Shown here piece by piece: positions 20,961 to 33,405 of a stretch of 64,000 nucleotides of DNA (the first letter of the stretch is position 1; each line of letters opens with the position of its first letter). A program made the position numbers and the translations under genes. This stretch comes from Castor canadensis (taxonomy: Eukaryota > Chordata > Mammalia > Rodentia > Castoridae). The stretch spans positions 57,382,501-57,446,500 of the forward strand of contig NC_133394.1 of the NCBI RefSeq assembly GCF_047511655.1, read 5' to 3'. The notes under the pieces were generated by a model. It worked only from the letters and a program-made list of their open reading frames with translations. It was not told where the DNA came from and made no database searches.

Positions 20961-22062
20961 CTGGAAGATGCTAGCGGGTCTGCTCGGCCTGCAGAAGTAT
21001 TAAAAAAAAAAAGAAGAAGAAAGAAAGAAAAAGGAAAAGAAGCAATTGCTGGAAGTGAGGCTGCCTCGCTTGGCAAGCTGTGTTTCAGGAGAGACCCCCA
21101 CATGCTCTTCTGCTGTCCCCTAAGCTAAAGCATAGAACAGCACAGGAGTGTTAGTTCAAAATTCTTGCAAGACCTGATTTTCACAGGCTCCCTCCCGTCC
21201 CCTTTTCACATCAAACAGCAAGTTCAGAGGTCTCTGAAGCTTCACGACAACGGCTTGGCTCCTGCTGCTTTGCAGTGGCCTCTGAGCCCAGTGAAAGACA
21301 ACCCACCCGGGCTCCCGAGCCCTGAGGACCGCTGAGGCCGGCCGCACAGGAGTTTCTGTTTCCACAGCTGTAATTGAAGAGTGTGTTCTACACCAGGCTG
21401 TGCAAGTGTACTCAGGCCCGACCTGGCTTAGAAAAGTGGAAGGCTGCCCAGAGAGCCCTGGAGCACGCTGACATTGCACTGGACGGATTCTCTGAAGATT
21501 CTGACTTCATGGTCACTGAGGCTGGGGGACACTCTGACCGCCAGATCCACCCTGAGATGGTTGGGAATGAGGTCAGCCGACCCTCACAGCATCCGCATTT
21601 TTCTTGTTCCAGGTTTTGTTTCAAACATGTAGTCATGGTTCTGGAACTCTTGTAGCCCTAGTGACACAAATCAATAAAAGGAAGAATCTGAATGGACTGA
21701 CGGACACACAGGTCGGGTAAAAGTCAGATCCTTTTCCATTTCCAGTAGAGGTGAAACAAGAAGCTGATTATTGTCTTGTGGGTTTAAAGGTCGGATAAAG
21801 CTGGCACGTTAGAGGTGTTTCAATCTTAGACACGTTAATACATTTACATAAAGAGATAGAGGTCTGTTTAGTCTCTAATTCTAATGTAAACATTTGACTA
21901 AGTAGGAAATGCTCCCATCCATTCAACTTTTCTCTCACCTGCCAAGTGGCTGCAGACTCCTCCTCCTCAGTTGCTCTGGTAGTCTCTGCATATGCGCACA
22001 CAGAGCATGTATGTAATACCTGCATCTGGAAGCTGATTACTGCTTCCCCTACACCAAGAAGC
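20961..22062. other. Region downstream of CpG island 1, no gene proven
   Basis: A purine tract lies at 21001-21040. AATAAA occurs at 21673-21678. A 93-codon frame at 21374-21655 (+) ends just before that signal and has no recognisable domain. It could be part of a noncoding first exon or a short transcript from the island, but nothing in the sequence proves it. Confidence 0.35.
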
Positions 22063-22153
22063 TTTTTTTTTTTCTTTTTTGTGGTGCTGGGGATGGAAAT
22101 CCAGAGCTTCATACATGCTAGGCAAGCTTTTACCACTGAGCTACACCCCCAGC
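22063..22153 (-). mobile_element. ID-like SINE, antisense
   Basis: A T-rich tail is followed by GTGGTGCTGGGGATGGAAAT and ends CTACACCCCCAGC. Confidence 0.88.
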
Positions 22154-23064
22154 GAAGGAGAAATTTTCTAAGTGGCCAAGTGCAAGGATCTTGCTTCTTA
22201 TCCAAGTGCATTCCATCATCAGGAGCCTCACACCAAGAATTGAGCCTTCACTATGAATTCCTGCTTCATTTCCATTTTAGTCTGCCATTTTAGGGCAGTT
22301 TTGAAAAGCAAGATGGAGGTGTGGCTTATTCTGCAATACACACACATGCACGGATATATCTCCTTCAGAAGGAAAAATCTGTCTAGTGTTGGTTTCAAAG
22401 TTATTTTATTAATACAAATTAATAAAAAAGTGTAAGGATGGGGGGGTCATTTTTTCATGTATAGGCATTGATGGATGAGTAAACAATTTGTTCAGGAATT
22501 CAAAAGTTAGAAGACATTTAGTTTGCTTGGAGTTTTTTAATTTTATAGGTTTTACTTCCAAATAGTAAACATTGGAATAGTCTTACTATTATTATTTCAT
22601 GGACAGTGAGAGCTTAGGCATATTCAATTCCTTGGCTTTCCTTTGAGTTTATACAATGAACCTTTTGTTGGACTTCATTGCAGAGATGCTTTCTCCCTCT
22701 GAGTCTGATTAAACCACAAAAGCTCACACACTCACTGATCCTTGTAATTTTGTTTTGGTTCTTAAGTGTGAAGCCACAAGTTCTCTAGAGAGTAAGGATG
22801 CAGTTAAAAGGCAACTACCCTGTTTTAGCAGCGTTGTGGTTTTAGTTGAACCTGGAACTTCACGCTTATTCATAGTAAATTGATGCCTATTCCTCTAGCC
22901 CAGGGGGACGATGAGATTGGGGACACCCACAGTCTGTTGGGTGAAGAATTCCCATGGTGGTCCTAAGCCAATGAGTTTTGTGGAAGCAATCTAGCCTCTA
23001 TTCAAGAGCAGAGAATGAGACAACTGATCCTACTTACAGGACAGGGTTTGGCCAGGTAGGACGT

Positions 23065-23116
23065 GAGGTCAGAGGCTTTAGGACTCAGTCGAGGTCAGAG
23101 GCTTTAGGACTCAGTC
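23065..23116 (+). repeat. Perfect 26-bp tandem duplication
   Basis: The unit starting GAGGTCAGAGGCTTTAGGAC occurs twice back to back (23065-23090 and 23091-23116) with no mismatch, which implies a recent event. The rest of 22154-23835 shows no gene. Confidence 0.95.
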
Positions 23117-23831
23117 GGTTCCTATAAGACAATTATGTGTGAGTTGAAGGGATTCAAGTTAGACTGTAATTTTAATTTCTGCATTGCTTGGGTTTGTCTA
23201 AAGATGGACATGATGGCCATCCTCCACACCGGAAGGAAGAGTGTTTGGAAGCATACAGCAAAATTTCCATCCAAGTGAGGAATTAGTTTAGGAAAGTACT
23301 CCAAATCTGCAGCTGTTTTCCCTAAAGTCAGAGCAAGTCCCTGTTGCTAGCTAAGACTTTTGTTTGCCCTCCCCGTGAGTGGTTGACAATGTATTAATTC
23401 CTCTTTGGAAAGTTCCTCTTGTAGCTTTGATGGCAAGACACGGTCATGATTTTTCTTCTGTCTTTCTGGCTTCTCCTTTTTAGTCTTCTTGTCAGGCATT
23501 TCCTCTTTTCCTATCCCTTAAATGTGCTTTCTGGAGAGTCTGTCTTTGGTTCTCATTTCTTCTGTACATTTGCTTTTGGCAAACATTCTGGAAAATAACA
23601 GCCACTCACATTATTCATGACTTTCAAGTGTACAAAAACAAGGTTTGCAAATGGATCTTTTCCTTGGATTACCCACAAGGGAATATGCCATGTCCAAAAT
23701 TTCTAGAATACACTATGTACCCTCTCACCTTGAGGTCTTTGTATATATGCTTTTCTCTGTTTAGCTTGTTCTTTCCCAAGGTATAGGAAATGCCACTTTT
23801 CAAATGATAAGTCTCTTGGCCTTTTTGATTT

Positions 23832-23920
23832 GTTTTCATTTTGGTGGTATTGGAATTTGAACTCAGGGCTCACGCTTGCTGGGCAGGCACTCTTAGCACT
23901 TGAGCCACTCTGCCAGCCCC
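23832..23920 (-). mobile_element. tRNA-like SINE, antisense
   Basis: GGTGGTATTGGAATTTGAAC ... GCACTTGAGCCACTCTGCCA is the reverse of the composite SINE's tRNA-like unit. The B1 part is absent. Confidence 0.82.
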
Positions 23921-24345
23921 TTTCTTGGTTATCCACAGAAAATAATCCAGTCGGCGCTGGGACGAGCAAGGTGCCCAGTGTGCAAAATTTAAGGAGGTCT
24001 TCGCTGTTGTGCAAGCATGGGGTCAGCACTGGAGGATGGGTGCCTTGCAGTGAGTGCCTAGTGCCTCGCTTGCCTGGCCAGTGTATCCAGTCACTGTCTA
24101 GCCAGTGAGTTCTTCACCAAGTAATAGCTATATAATTGATGGCTATGTTTCTCCCCCCTTGACCCTCCCACACCATTAGAATATGAGCCTTGTGGGAGTA
24201 GGGCCCTGGTTGGTTTGTTTTTTTGCTGTCTCTCCAGAGCCCAGAGTAGCTCAGAACATGGCTGGTACTTATCATAGATGTATATTCCAAATGAATATAA
24301 TATATAAATGATAACCACTCACATTATTCACTACTCTCTTTTCTT

Positions 24346-24496
24346 CTTTTTTTTTTTTTGCTGTTCTGGGGATCAATCCCAGGTCCCTGCATGCCAAGGA
24401 AGCACTCTACCACTGAGTCATATCTCTATCCCCTTTTTTTGGGAGTGCAGTACTTGAACTCAGGGCCTAAGCATACTAGGTAGGGCCACTAGCCCT
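24346..24496 (-). mobile_element. Two abutting antisense tRNA-like SINEs
   Basis: 24346-24433 is an antisense ID-like unit (CTGTTCTGGGGATCAATCCC ... CACTGAGTCATATCTCT). A T-run and a shorter second unit (GCAGTACTTGAACTCAGGGC, 24440-24496) follow directly. The second is truncated. Confidence 0.8.
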
Positions 24497-24639
24497 ATTC
24501 ACAACTCTCAAATTCACAGTAACAGGTAGGTACATAGACCTCTCCTTTGGGATGTCCCATAAGCTTGCAAACTTATCAACCCCAACCTGCATTTATTACC
24601 TTCTGCTCCCAAACCTACCTCCCAGAAAAGACTGCACTT

Positions 24640-25285
24640 TTCTGTTGTATAGTACCTCCTGGTAGCTCAGATCAAATGCTAGGAATGTGATACCCAGATA
24701 ACTCCTTCCCTGCTTACTGCTGCCCACTTCTGCTTCCATTCAGGCTCTCCTCCCTTCCTCCACACAAACTCCTGCACCTTCTGAAGGATTGCAAATAGTT
24801 TGCTCTTCTCTGTTCAGAACTTCTGTTGCGCGGATGTGAAGGAAACTGAACTGTATCTGATTGCACCACTCCCTATCTTATGGTCCTTCACTGTGGCCCC
24901 ATAGGTGTGAACGAGTGCACAGCTCCAGGTGAGAGCTAGAAAGGCTCTGTCTGCACACTCTTCTCTCACCTGTGTCTCCTCTCCTGCTGACCCATCTCTC
25001 TTCTTTGCTACTGTTATTTGCCCTCCCTCTCACACCCAATACAAAGAGTACTTGGAATTTCTGGAAGAAATGATCTTCTTAAATGCTATTCCACCATCAC
25101 CTGGCTTTGTTCTCCTGCTCCTGTCAACTTCAATTTGAACTTCCACTGCCTAACCAGCTGTTGGTAATTTTCTGTTTACTTGCTCATGATATTGTGAGTA
25201 CCACTGTAAGGACAGGAAATGGGTCTTTTGTTTTTCTACCCAGCATAAAGTTGATCCTCCATGTTGTTTGTTGAGTAAATGCAAA
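24640..25285 (+). mobile_element. L2-like remnant
   Basis: The stretch ends GTTGTTTGTTGAGTAAATGC, which matches the 3' end of L2 (a TTTGTTGAATGAAT-type tail). Upstream it is CT-rich with runs typical of the L2 3' region. It is very diverged, and the left limit is uncertain. Confidence 0.45.
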
Positions 25286-27177
25286 CATTTACCTGAAGAT
25301 TATCTTGTTATGTGGGATGGATCTAAATGATTTCTTTCTTACTTGACAGTGAGTTGTTCCAACGTATTTTAACAAACCCTTCCTTACGTCCTTGTGTAAG
25401 TTTACTTTGTCACATTCTTAAAAAAGAGTTGGGCATAGTTTCTATTTTCCATTTGTCTGCTCATTCTTCAGCCACATTTTTTCCAAAATGTTCTTTGAGC
25501 TTTATACATGTCCTAAATATATTTTGGTATTGAAATACTTTGTTCATTATTTGAGTGATTATGTTATATCTGAAAATTAACTTTGGAAAGCAAATCTCTT
25601 TCTAATTTTAATTTCCTCCTAATGAAGCTGGTTAGTTGCTAGTTTAGAAGTTGCTAGTTTAAGAGTAGCTCAGTAACACCAAAGTCACATCAAAAGCTGA
25701 CATCGTTTTAATCTCGCCACTTCACTTCCTCCTGGCAGGATTCATAGGCTCACACGTCCTCTTCCTATGCAGAGGCGATCTATCCAACAAACCAATAGCA
25801 GTAGAGAGAACCAGCATCATCATGCACTGTTTCAGCAGGAAGTGGAATATTAGGGATGAAAGTTCTCTCTTTTGCTCAACACTAGTATTAAAAAACAAAT
25901 TCAGTCTGTTTTCTTGGTTAAAAAAAAAAAAAGAAAAACATTGGCTACCATCCCATTTCCACACTTGTTTTAACTGGTAAAAGGGAAATGTGTCTTAGGC
26001 TGAGTTTGTCAAAAATTTAATTTTGTGATACCGACTAGACACCCATTAATTTTATACAAACTTTTCAAGTATTTTATACGCTGAATCTCCTGTTGTTTAT
26101 CTAGCACAAGATGCTGCACACTACCTGCAACTCAGACTATAAAGAGAGGATCATAACCCTGAGCAAGTCTGTGCCTCACGTTCACGGCATAGCCTGCCTT
26201 GTTTGCATTACAGGATTAAAAACACAGTTATGTTGCTTTTTACCTTGTTTATGTTAACTCCCTAGTATCCTTTGGGGCCGCGAATAGAGTCTAAACTTTC
26301 TAATTTGAGCAAAAGGGTTTATGAGCCCCTGGGGCAAAGATTCTACTCCATAGACCCACAGTTAGAAGCAGGGAGTTGATTTGGTCCATCGATTTCTCTT
26401 TGGAGTCCATTTCTTTCCAGTTCTCTAGTCCCTGATCCTTGTCTGCCAGGGGAGGGGTCAATCATTTTTCTCATATCCTCTACTTTCCATTGATGAGTGC
26501 TCGGGTGATCGCATTTAAAGCATGCCTTAAAAAGCTTGTACGAGCCACTTCTATGAGCCCATAGCTATAATTTATAAATAAATATAATTTATTTATTGAT
26601 AGTACATATGGATAACAGAGCGTGGTTTACATGAGCTGTAGAAATGGAAGTCCACTCCTACTTCTATTGCAGCAATAGATCTTTTAAACTACTTGAGACA
26701 GATGAATTTTGGGCCACACTTAGCCCAAAACGAGTAAAATAAGCAAACAAGCAAACAAGAAAACTTGCCTGTCTGAACCACTGTTTACGTATTTTTCTTA
26801 CACTTCTTTAGCAAGAGAAAGTAGGGTGCTATGCAGAAATAAGAACCAGACAGGTCAGCCTTCAAAAGCAGAAGCACTTTAGAGGAAGTGAGGACATTGA
26901 AGGTGCACATCTTGGGCTGCACAAGTCCAGCCAGCCACTGAGGTGCAGACCGTGTAGAAGTCAGAAGGGAGAAGTTGGTCTTCCATAGGAGGGACTTGAG
27001 GAAACTTTGTTCCTGTGTCATGGACCCTGCTATTCTTAAAGTTCCCGTTTTGTGGTTGTTTTGGATTTTGAGATACCCCTTGAAGAAGCACCTTTGGACT
27101 TTCTATCTCAAACTTTTCCTAAACCAATCCATTTCTTGTCATCACTTCAGCCGGAGTCCTCATTTAGATGCTTACAA
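25286..27177. other. Unannotated stretch, no gene recognised
   Basis: About 1.9 kb, mostly AT-rich, with an A-run at 25920-25932 and TTTATAAATAAATATAATTT-type sequence near 26570. No SINE or coding frame is evident. Confidence 0.5.
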
Positions 27178-27189
27178 TCTCTTTATCTT

Positions 27190-27281
27190 TTTCTTTTTTT
27201 TCCCCATGGTACTGGGCTTTGAACTCAGGGCCTCATACTGGCTAGGCAGGTGCTCTACCATTTGAGCCACTCCCCAGCCCT
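27190..27281 (-). mobile_element. tRNA-like SINE, antisense, with perfect 12-bp target duplication
   Basis: TCTCTTTATCTT occurs at 27178-27189 and again at 27282-27293, so the unit between them moved as one piece. It holds only the tRNA-like part (TACTGGGCTTTGAACTCAGG ... GAGCCACTCCCCAGCCC). This shows the tRNA-like unit can transpose alone, or as a severely 5'-truncated composite. Confidence 0.93.
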
Positions 27282-27818
27282 TCTCTTTATCTTGAATAGG
27301 GAAACATCCCACTGATTTCTGCTTTGCCCACACCCCTTCCGTTAATTTTCCATGCTGTTGCTGGAGTTGTCTTCGTTCTTTGATCATATATCTCAGCAGG
27401 CATTCAATGCTTTCCACCATCTGTTCTTGTTCTGTTTTTCCAGACTTTTCTTCTCTCTACCTCTCCATATGAAAAATGCTACTATTAATCCTAGTGTGCA
27501 AGTCTTTGGAGATACGTTTTCATTCATTAAGTCTAGGTGTGGACTTGCTTGCTCATATAGAAGAACTGCCTGACTTGTCCAGAGAGCTGCACCATTCAGC
27601 ATTGCCACCTTGATGAGTGAGGGTCCCATGTTCTCCACACCTTCATCAGCACTTTGTCGTCCTTCTTGCTTATAGCCATTGTAGTGGGTGTACAGTACTA
27701 TCTCCATGTAGCTTTGATTTGCATTTCCCTGGTAACTAATGATATTATCTTTTCATACGTTCATTATGCATTCACATATATCTTCTTTAGAGAAAAGTCT
27801 ATTTGCATCCTTAGCTTT

Positions 27819-27822
<4 letters not shown>

Positions 27823-27856
<34 letters not shown>
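27823..27856. repeat. (TG)17 microsatellite
   Basis: Seventeen perfect TG units lie exactly at the junction between L1 and the antisense SINE that follows, in the position of the SINE's tail. Confidence 0.95.
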
Positions 27857-27857
<1 letters not shown>

Positions 27858-28041
27858 TACTGGGGCTTTCAGGTAGAACCTTGAGTTTTTTGCGATCTTC
27901 CTATCTATGCCTCTCGTTAGCTGGGACCACACATGCATGCCACCACACCCAGCTTGTTGATAGAGATGATCTTAGAACTCAATCCTCCTTTTCTCTTCCT
28001 CCAAGTAACTGGGATTACAGGCCTGAGCCAAGGTGCCTGGT
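27857..28041 (-). mobile_element. Composite or B1-like SINE, antisense, within L1
   Basis: GTACTGGGGCTTTCAGGTAG at the left is a damaged tRNA-like unit. B1-like sequence follows (GCTGGGACCACACATGCATG, and near 28005 ACTGGGATTACAGGCCTGAG). Internal sequence is missing compared with the full copies. Confidence 0.75.
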
Positions 28042-28599
28042 CTCCTTTACCTATTTTTAAATTGGGTTGTTTGTGTTTTCATTATTGATCTAAGAATTCT
28101 TTACATCTTCTGATTATATATCCTCCAGGGGATATAGGGATTTGCAAATATTTTCTGTCTGTTAACTCTCACTTTCTTGATGGCAAGCTCTGAAGCACAA
28201 ATATTTTCAAGTTTTTGTTTAGTCTTCTCTTTAGTGGGATGTGATTTTGGTGTTGTTTCTAAGAAATCATTTCCTACCCAAAGTCATAAAGACTTACTCT
28301 TGAATTTTCTCTCTTAAGTGCTTTATAGCTTTAGATCTTTCATTTAGAACTATCATCCACTTTGAGTTAATTTTGCATGTGAAGTAAGGGGTCCAAATTG
28401 TTTTGCCTGTGGATTTCCAGTTGTCTCAGCACCATTTGTTGAAACTCTTCTTCCTCCCATTAAGTTGTCTTGGCACTCTACCCTTATGCATTTTTATAGT
28501 TTAATACCTTTATTTATGTTATTGCCACATCTACGATTTTCCCTTCTATCATTATCTTACTATATCAAGGTTATGTCCAGATTTACCATCTTGATAAAT

Positions 28600-28860
28600 T
28601 TTCCCTAATCACTCAAGGTGAATTATTGCTCCCTCCTGTGTGTTCCCATAAATAGTATTTATTTTATATCTTGATTTTGGCATATGCCTTCTTGTATTCT
28701 GATTGGCTGTTTACTGTTTTGCCCTTTCCTGCTATACCATGTGCTCCTTATGAAGGTACTTACTCATACATATATGTGCTCAGTACAATGTGTAGTAATT
28801 GGGAGATACTCTGTAAACTGTTCCTCATTAGATAAATGAACAAATGAATTATTCATTAGA
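28600..28860 (+). mobile_element. L2-like 3' remnant
   Basis: The stretch runs ACCATGTGCTCCTTATGAAG, TGTGCTCAGTACAATGTGTA, then ends GATAAATGAACAAATGAAT, the usual L2 3' order. A related run, GATAAGTGAACAAATGAATA, recurs at about 28881-28900, so the tail has partly duplicated. Confidence 0.55.
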
Positions 28861-28900
28861 ATAATTAGAATAATTAATTAGATAAGTGAACAAATGAATA

Positions 28901-30859
28901 ATTGATCAAGTGAATGGATATCTCAAATGAGACCATAGTTCTAGCCTATGGATGGAACTAATTCTTTTTTTTTTAAACAACCAAGAGTCTTCAGTGAATA
29001 AGAAAGATACTCTAATGAACAGTAGATATTACTGTTTTGGATCAAAGGCAAACTCTAAAGTCAGTTCCAAAGGGGGAGCGATGTTTTGACCCATGGTAAC
29101 ATTACTGCAATAACTCCTCGAGGTACCCCTACGACAGAGGCAGCGTTTGAGTGGATGGATAAGGCCCAGTGTATTTATTTTAAAGACTTGATACTTGTTA
29201 CATTTTCCTCAATGTTGCCTATGTTTGACCAGGGTAATATAAGGTTTAATGTCAGGATTGAGATTCTCATCTGATCTGAGAGATATTAAAAATCTCTGGT
29301 TAATCCCTATCTTCCTCTGTTCCCACACTGAACTGTCCCAGCATTTCTCTCTCCTCCATGGCCCACAAGCCCAAGTTTAGTGTTGGTATCTTACCTTATC
29401 CACTAGAAGGTGTGGCTGCATCTCTAGGAAGTCACACTTAGAAGGTCAAAGCACTTCCTCTGGGAGAATGCATTCCGTTCAGGCTTTGTCTTGGTTATTA
29501 GCAGAACCTAGCTGATTGTACTCAGCTGCCATTTGAGGACAGGAGATGGCTTGATGGCAGGACCTGGTGATGGCAAAAATCCCAGGTCCTACTGATAGAT
29601 GTGCTCTATTTGGATGTTACACAAAACACAAAGCTATTTTGCAGGCACGTAGTACTCCCCAGTCTGCAGCTATAGAAGCAAGCCTGAAGAGTGAATGGTC
29701 AGGAAAATCAGGCTCAGCACTAAGCCTGTGCTTAAGCAGGACTTCTAGTGTTAGGCAACTCATGCTGACGTGGAATCCCATTGTATCCCATTGTCCAGAG
29801 AAGAGAAAACACCCACATTTTTGGCTTCCCATATCACAATGAGGGAGCTCACTTTACACCACCACATACTTGGGGGATATGATTTGATCTGCAACATAAC
29901 TCAGTCCATGAAAAGGCCAGGTGGGCCTCCTATGAACTTTTTCTGTATTTACTTCAAGTCAAAGCAACAAAAACTAGTAAGAATCTTTTGTGGATTGTCA
30001 AAAGAAGAGTAGTGTAAGCATCAGCTTTGTGTAAGTACATTCTTCCCAAGGTATGCATGGGGCCCCGACCATCTGCAGAGCAGCACGGCCATCAAGGAGC
30101 TCCTTGGTGTCTTGGAGTGAGAGAATGGGAGAACACAAGCAGCAATGAACACTTGCAGCCTGGAGAACCACAGATGGGATTCTACTGAAATGATTAACAT
30201 CATTGTCAGGTCAGCAAGTAGCCCGAAAAAACCTGCACTTGTTTCATGTGCTTAAATTCATAGTCATTATGTTGCTTATTTATGTAACAAAATTTAATTC
30301 TTATCATAATCCTGGAATTCATATAAGGCTTAACATGGTCAAGAAATAGACTCTGGAATGACATAAATCTGTATCAGTATGAAGGATCAAGTGCTAACCA
30401 TTATCCACAGTTGAAAAGAGTAATTGAAAAATAACCAAAATTTTTAGGCTTCTACTATTAGGCTAATTTACTTAAGTTAGGATACCTAAGTTGATTAGAA
30501 GTTGTAAATAAGAGCTGGAGTGATTTTCACAAATCTTGCTATTTATCCAAGAATGAGATGCTTAGTAAACTTTAATAAGGGAAGAAATTCTTACACAACT
30601 ACAGATTTGCTTTGAAAATAAATAATAAAACTGAAAACAATTCAACTATTTCCTAGTCATTCAAATAATAATTTTCTATGTGTTTAGTCATAGCAAGAGG
30701 GGCATATGAAGGCATCAAGCATAAATTACCCAGAAGTAGAGCACTCTGTATTTGGTATTATTTCACATTACTTGCAGTTGTTTGCCAGTCCAGTAGAGAA
30801 TGGTGTATCAGTTAGTTGTATGCAGGGGACACAGAAATGGGAACTTAGACTAGCCGAGT
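28901..30859. other. Unannotated stretch, no gene recognised
   Basis: About 2 kb with no clear repeat. A 91-codon frame at 29567-29842 is read differently on the opposite strand and has no recognisable feature. Confidence 0.5.
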
Positions 30860-31012
30860 GAGTCTCAAATGGTGGGGTGCCACCAGATTACCTGGAGAAC
30901 TTGTTAAAAATATGGGTGCCCCTACTGGAGACTATTTGTATTTTGACCAGGGTCACCCAAGTGACTGTTCCATCCTTGGATTCATGAAATGTTGAATTAG
31001 GTGACCTATATG
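30860..31012 (+). mobile_element. MER5-like (hAT-Charlie) DNA transposon remnant
   Basis: GAGTCTCAAATGGTGGGGTG, then ACCTGGAGAACTTGTTAAAA, is the order seen in MER5-type nonautonomous hAT elements. It is short and diverged. 31013-32084 shows no gene. Confidence 0.5.
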
Positions 31013-32084
31013 ACCTTTTCCAACTCTAAGGCTATACGTTCTTATAAAACACGTATGTCCTCAATGTGTATCTTAAAATATCTCATGCTCTCGAAGTTTA
31101 GGTAAAGCAAATAAAACTTATTCTGAGGGAAGCCAATGTCTTAGTCATTCTTCTTTCTTTCTGGTTGTCTCCTAACTCTTCACAGTCTATACTTCTCCTG
31201 CTTCCATGTGATTCCCATGTGTTACACAAAGTTTTAGGGTAGACAAGGTAAACTTTATAAAATGGTTCAGGGTTTTACAGCTCTGCCTCACTCTCCTTCA
31301 TTGTACCAACCCACCACATCAAAGGGGATGAGGAGAGGCCACTGACAACTGTTCAGACTCTTCTCCCCTCTCTCCCCTCCTGTTCTATCCTCTCATGAAG
31401 CAAAGCGAAAAAGTACCGGTTTTCTTTCGCATAGTGTGAGCGACAGCAATAGCAAGCTGCAGGGGATTCACTGCAGACAGCCTAGGAGGTTAAGGTCTAA
31501 GCCTGAGCAAATCCAGACTGTCCTGCCAAAGCCCTTGTGCAAGGAGATACAGTTCCTCTATTTGCTCCTTTCCAGAAGGCCAGGGCTGGTTTTCTATATA
31601 GGTGGAAATTAAATTCACAAGACGGGGCAGTGCAAAATAAAACTCCACAAGGGAGGGTCAAATGTTACTTAAGAAAATACGCTTTTTCTAATTTAAACTT
31701 CTATTGCTCCAGCAATAAGCATATAACCCCAATGAAGCTAATAAAGCTAGAATCATATGCTTTCATGAACCTTAGAGATGAGAATATTCTAGTTTATAAT
31801 GCTGAATGTGACCTTGCTAAATGAGTAAGAATTACACAACCTTGTCAGCAAGGAAGAGCTTCACTGTTAGTTTTTAATCATGGCCCATGGTAACTTATGT
31901 GGACTTAGTGGCATAGAAAGAAATAGTTCAGTCTAAACAGATCAAGATTTCAGCAGTGGATTTCCCAAATACTGTAAAACAATTATTTCACTCATTGATC
32001 CAGAATATTATATCTGTTTCTCTCCCCTCTCCACCATAGTTTATCATTCATCTCTTACTGCATTTCTCTTTAGGGCGTTAGGGA

Positions 32085-32235
32085 ATACATTTCACCATGT
32101 ATATGCAAATATTCTAAAATTTCAATAAATTCAAATTCTGGAACACTTCTAGTCCCAAGCATTTTGGGTAAGGGATATTCAAACTGTATCAGGATTCTCA
32201 CAAGCAAAAGTACAATTTACCCTCAAAGCTGAAAA
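32085..32235 (+). repeat. Left arm of a 151-bp inverted repeat
   Basis: Its reverse complement is found at 33406-33556 with 7 mismatches and no gaps (about 95% identity). Similarity stops sharply at both ends. The loop between the arms is 1170 bp. Confidence 0.95.
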
Positions 32236-32424
32236 CTCATGTCCTAGAATTGTATTCACAGATTCAAAAGACATTATTCTGAATGCTTTTGATGACTGTC
32301 ACCAAATTGCCCTTCCTGAATGTGCTAATTTACATACCTGTTAACCATATATAAGAACACTCATTTTGCAAACATTGGATTTGCAACAACCAAACAGCTA
32401 CCAAACTAGACTTTCTTATATTCA

Positions 32425-32580
32425 ATACTCAGTGAGTGAGTGAAGGGAGGAGGGATAAAGGAGAATGGTGGAGAGGGTGAATTCAAGTATGATGTATTTG
32501 ATACATTGTAAGAACTTTTGTAAATGTCACCATGTTCTACCACAACAATTAAAAAAAGCCAAAAAACCAACCAAAAAACA
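32425..32580 (+). mobile_element. A-tailed retroposon 3' end, lineage-specific type
   Basis: GAATTCAAGTATGATGTATT then TGATACATTGTAAGAACTTT and an A-rich tail. The same sequence recurs at 61310-61445. The A-tail and repetition mark it as a retroposon end, most likely of an L1, but I cannot name the family. Confidence 0.65.
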
Positions 32581-33405
32581 GTCAGTGTCAGACACACCGC
32601 AGTGAGATTTCTCTGGTTAACTGAAAATTTTGCCATGAGGAGCATGTTCTGTGCAGGAGCTTTGGTGTTTACATAAATTATTACTTAAGTTATCAAATAT
32701 TTATTTAACATCCACTATGTGTTAAGAATTGCAACCCAAGACCCACCGCAATTGAGAATGCAAAGGGCAGAACAGAACCACAGCTGCTTACCTTGCCTTT
32801 GTAGTGGTTTTTGTTTGGTTTTAGTAACTTGCTTCTTTTTCTTTTCTCTCCAGAGTTTTATAGAATCAAGTTATGGGAAAATCATTTTGTAATTTAAAAA
32901 ATTAAACACTGTATATTATGAAGTATAAAAGCATAAAAGAGCATAATGCCTATGTTAACAAGAAGTAGAACACTGCCAGCATCTGAAAGTCCCTGCCTCT
33001 TCCTCTGTCTTCTTGTGGAATCAGTTCTCTTCCTGCCGCGGAAAGGTTGTACTTCTCTGGGAATCTTTTCCTTACTTTTCTCTTATTCTCTCATTGTTTA
33101 GTTGTATCTGCTTTTGAAATTTTATATTAAAAATCACAAAGAGTTCTGCTTTTGTCAACATCACGGAAGATTCATCCATGTCATTTTTAGGTAATAATAT
33201 TCCTTAATAGGAACATGATAAAGTTTTAATCCATTTTCCTGTCAGTGAATCTAGGTTATTATCAGCTCTTGATCTTTGATCCAGAGGATTCATGATGTGA
33301 CTCTGGAGCAGATGTTTTGAGGTAATAGAGTTCAAACTATGTGCACAAAGAAACTTAGACTTTAATGATACTCATTCCTTTGTGGTGAATTTTTCCTTTG
33401 TAGTA

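Larger units (their letters stand above)
27590..28540 (-). mobile_element. L1 3' region, antisense, interrupted
   Basis: GATTTGCATTTCCCTGGTAA near 27715, ATTTGCAAATATTTTCTGTC near 28130 and CCATTTGTTGAAACTCTTC near 28430 are complements of well-known L1 ORF2-end/3' sequence and come in the right order. A TG repeat and a SINE (27823-28041) split it, and L1 resumes with ATTTTTAAATTGGGTTG at 28050. Confidence 0.85.

Noticed and set aside
21374-21655. 93-codon frame ending just before AATAAA at 21673
   Set aside because: Suggestive placement, but no domain, no splice signals and an overlapping frame on the minus strand. It is noted only in the region entry.
27753-27938. His/Thr repeat peptide on the minus strand and its Val/Cys counterpart on the + strand
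   Set aside because: Translation of the (TG)17 microsatellite.
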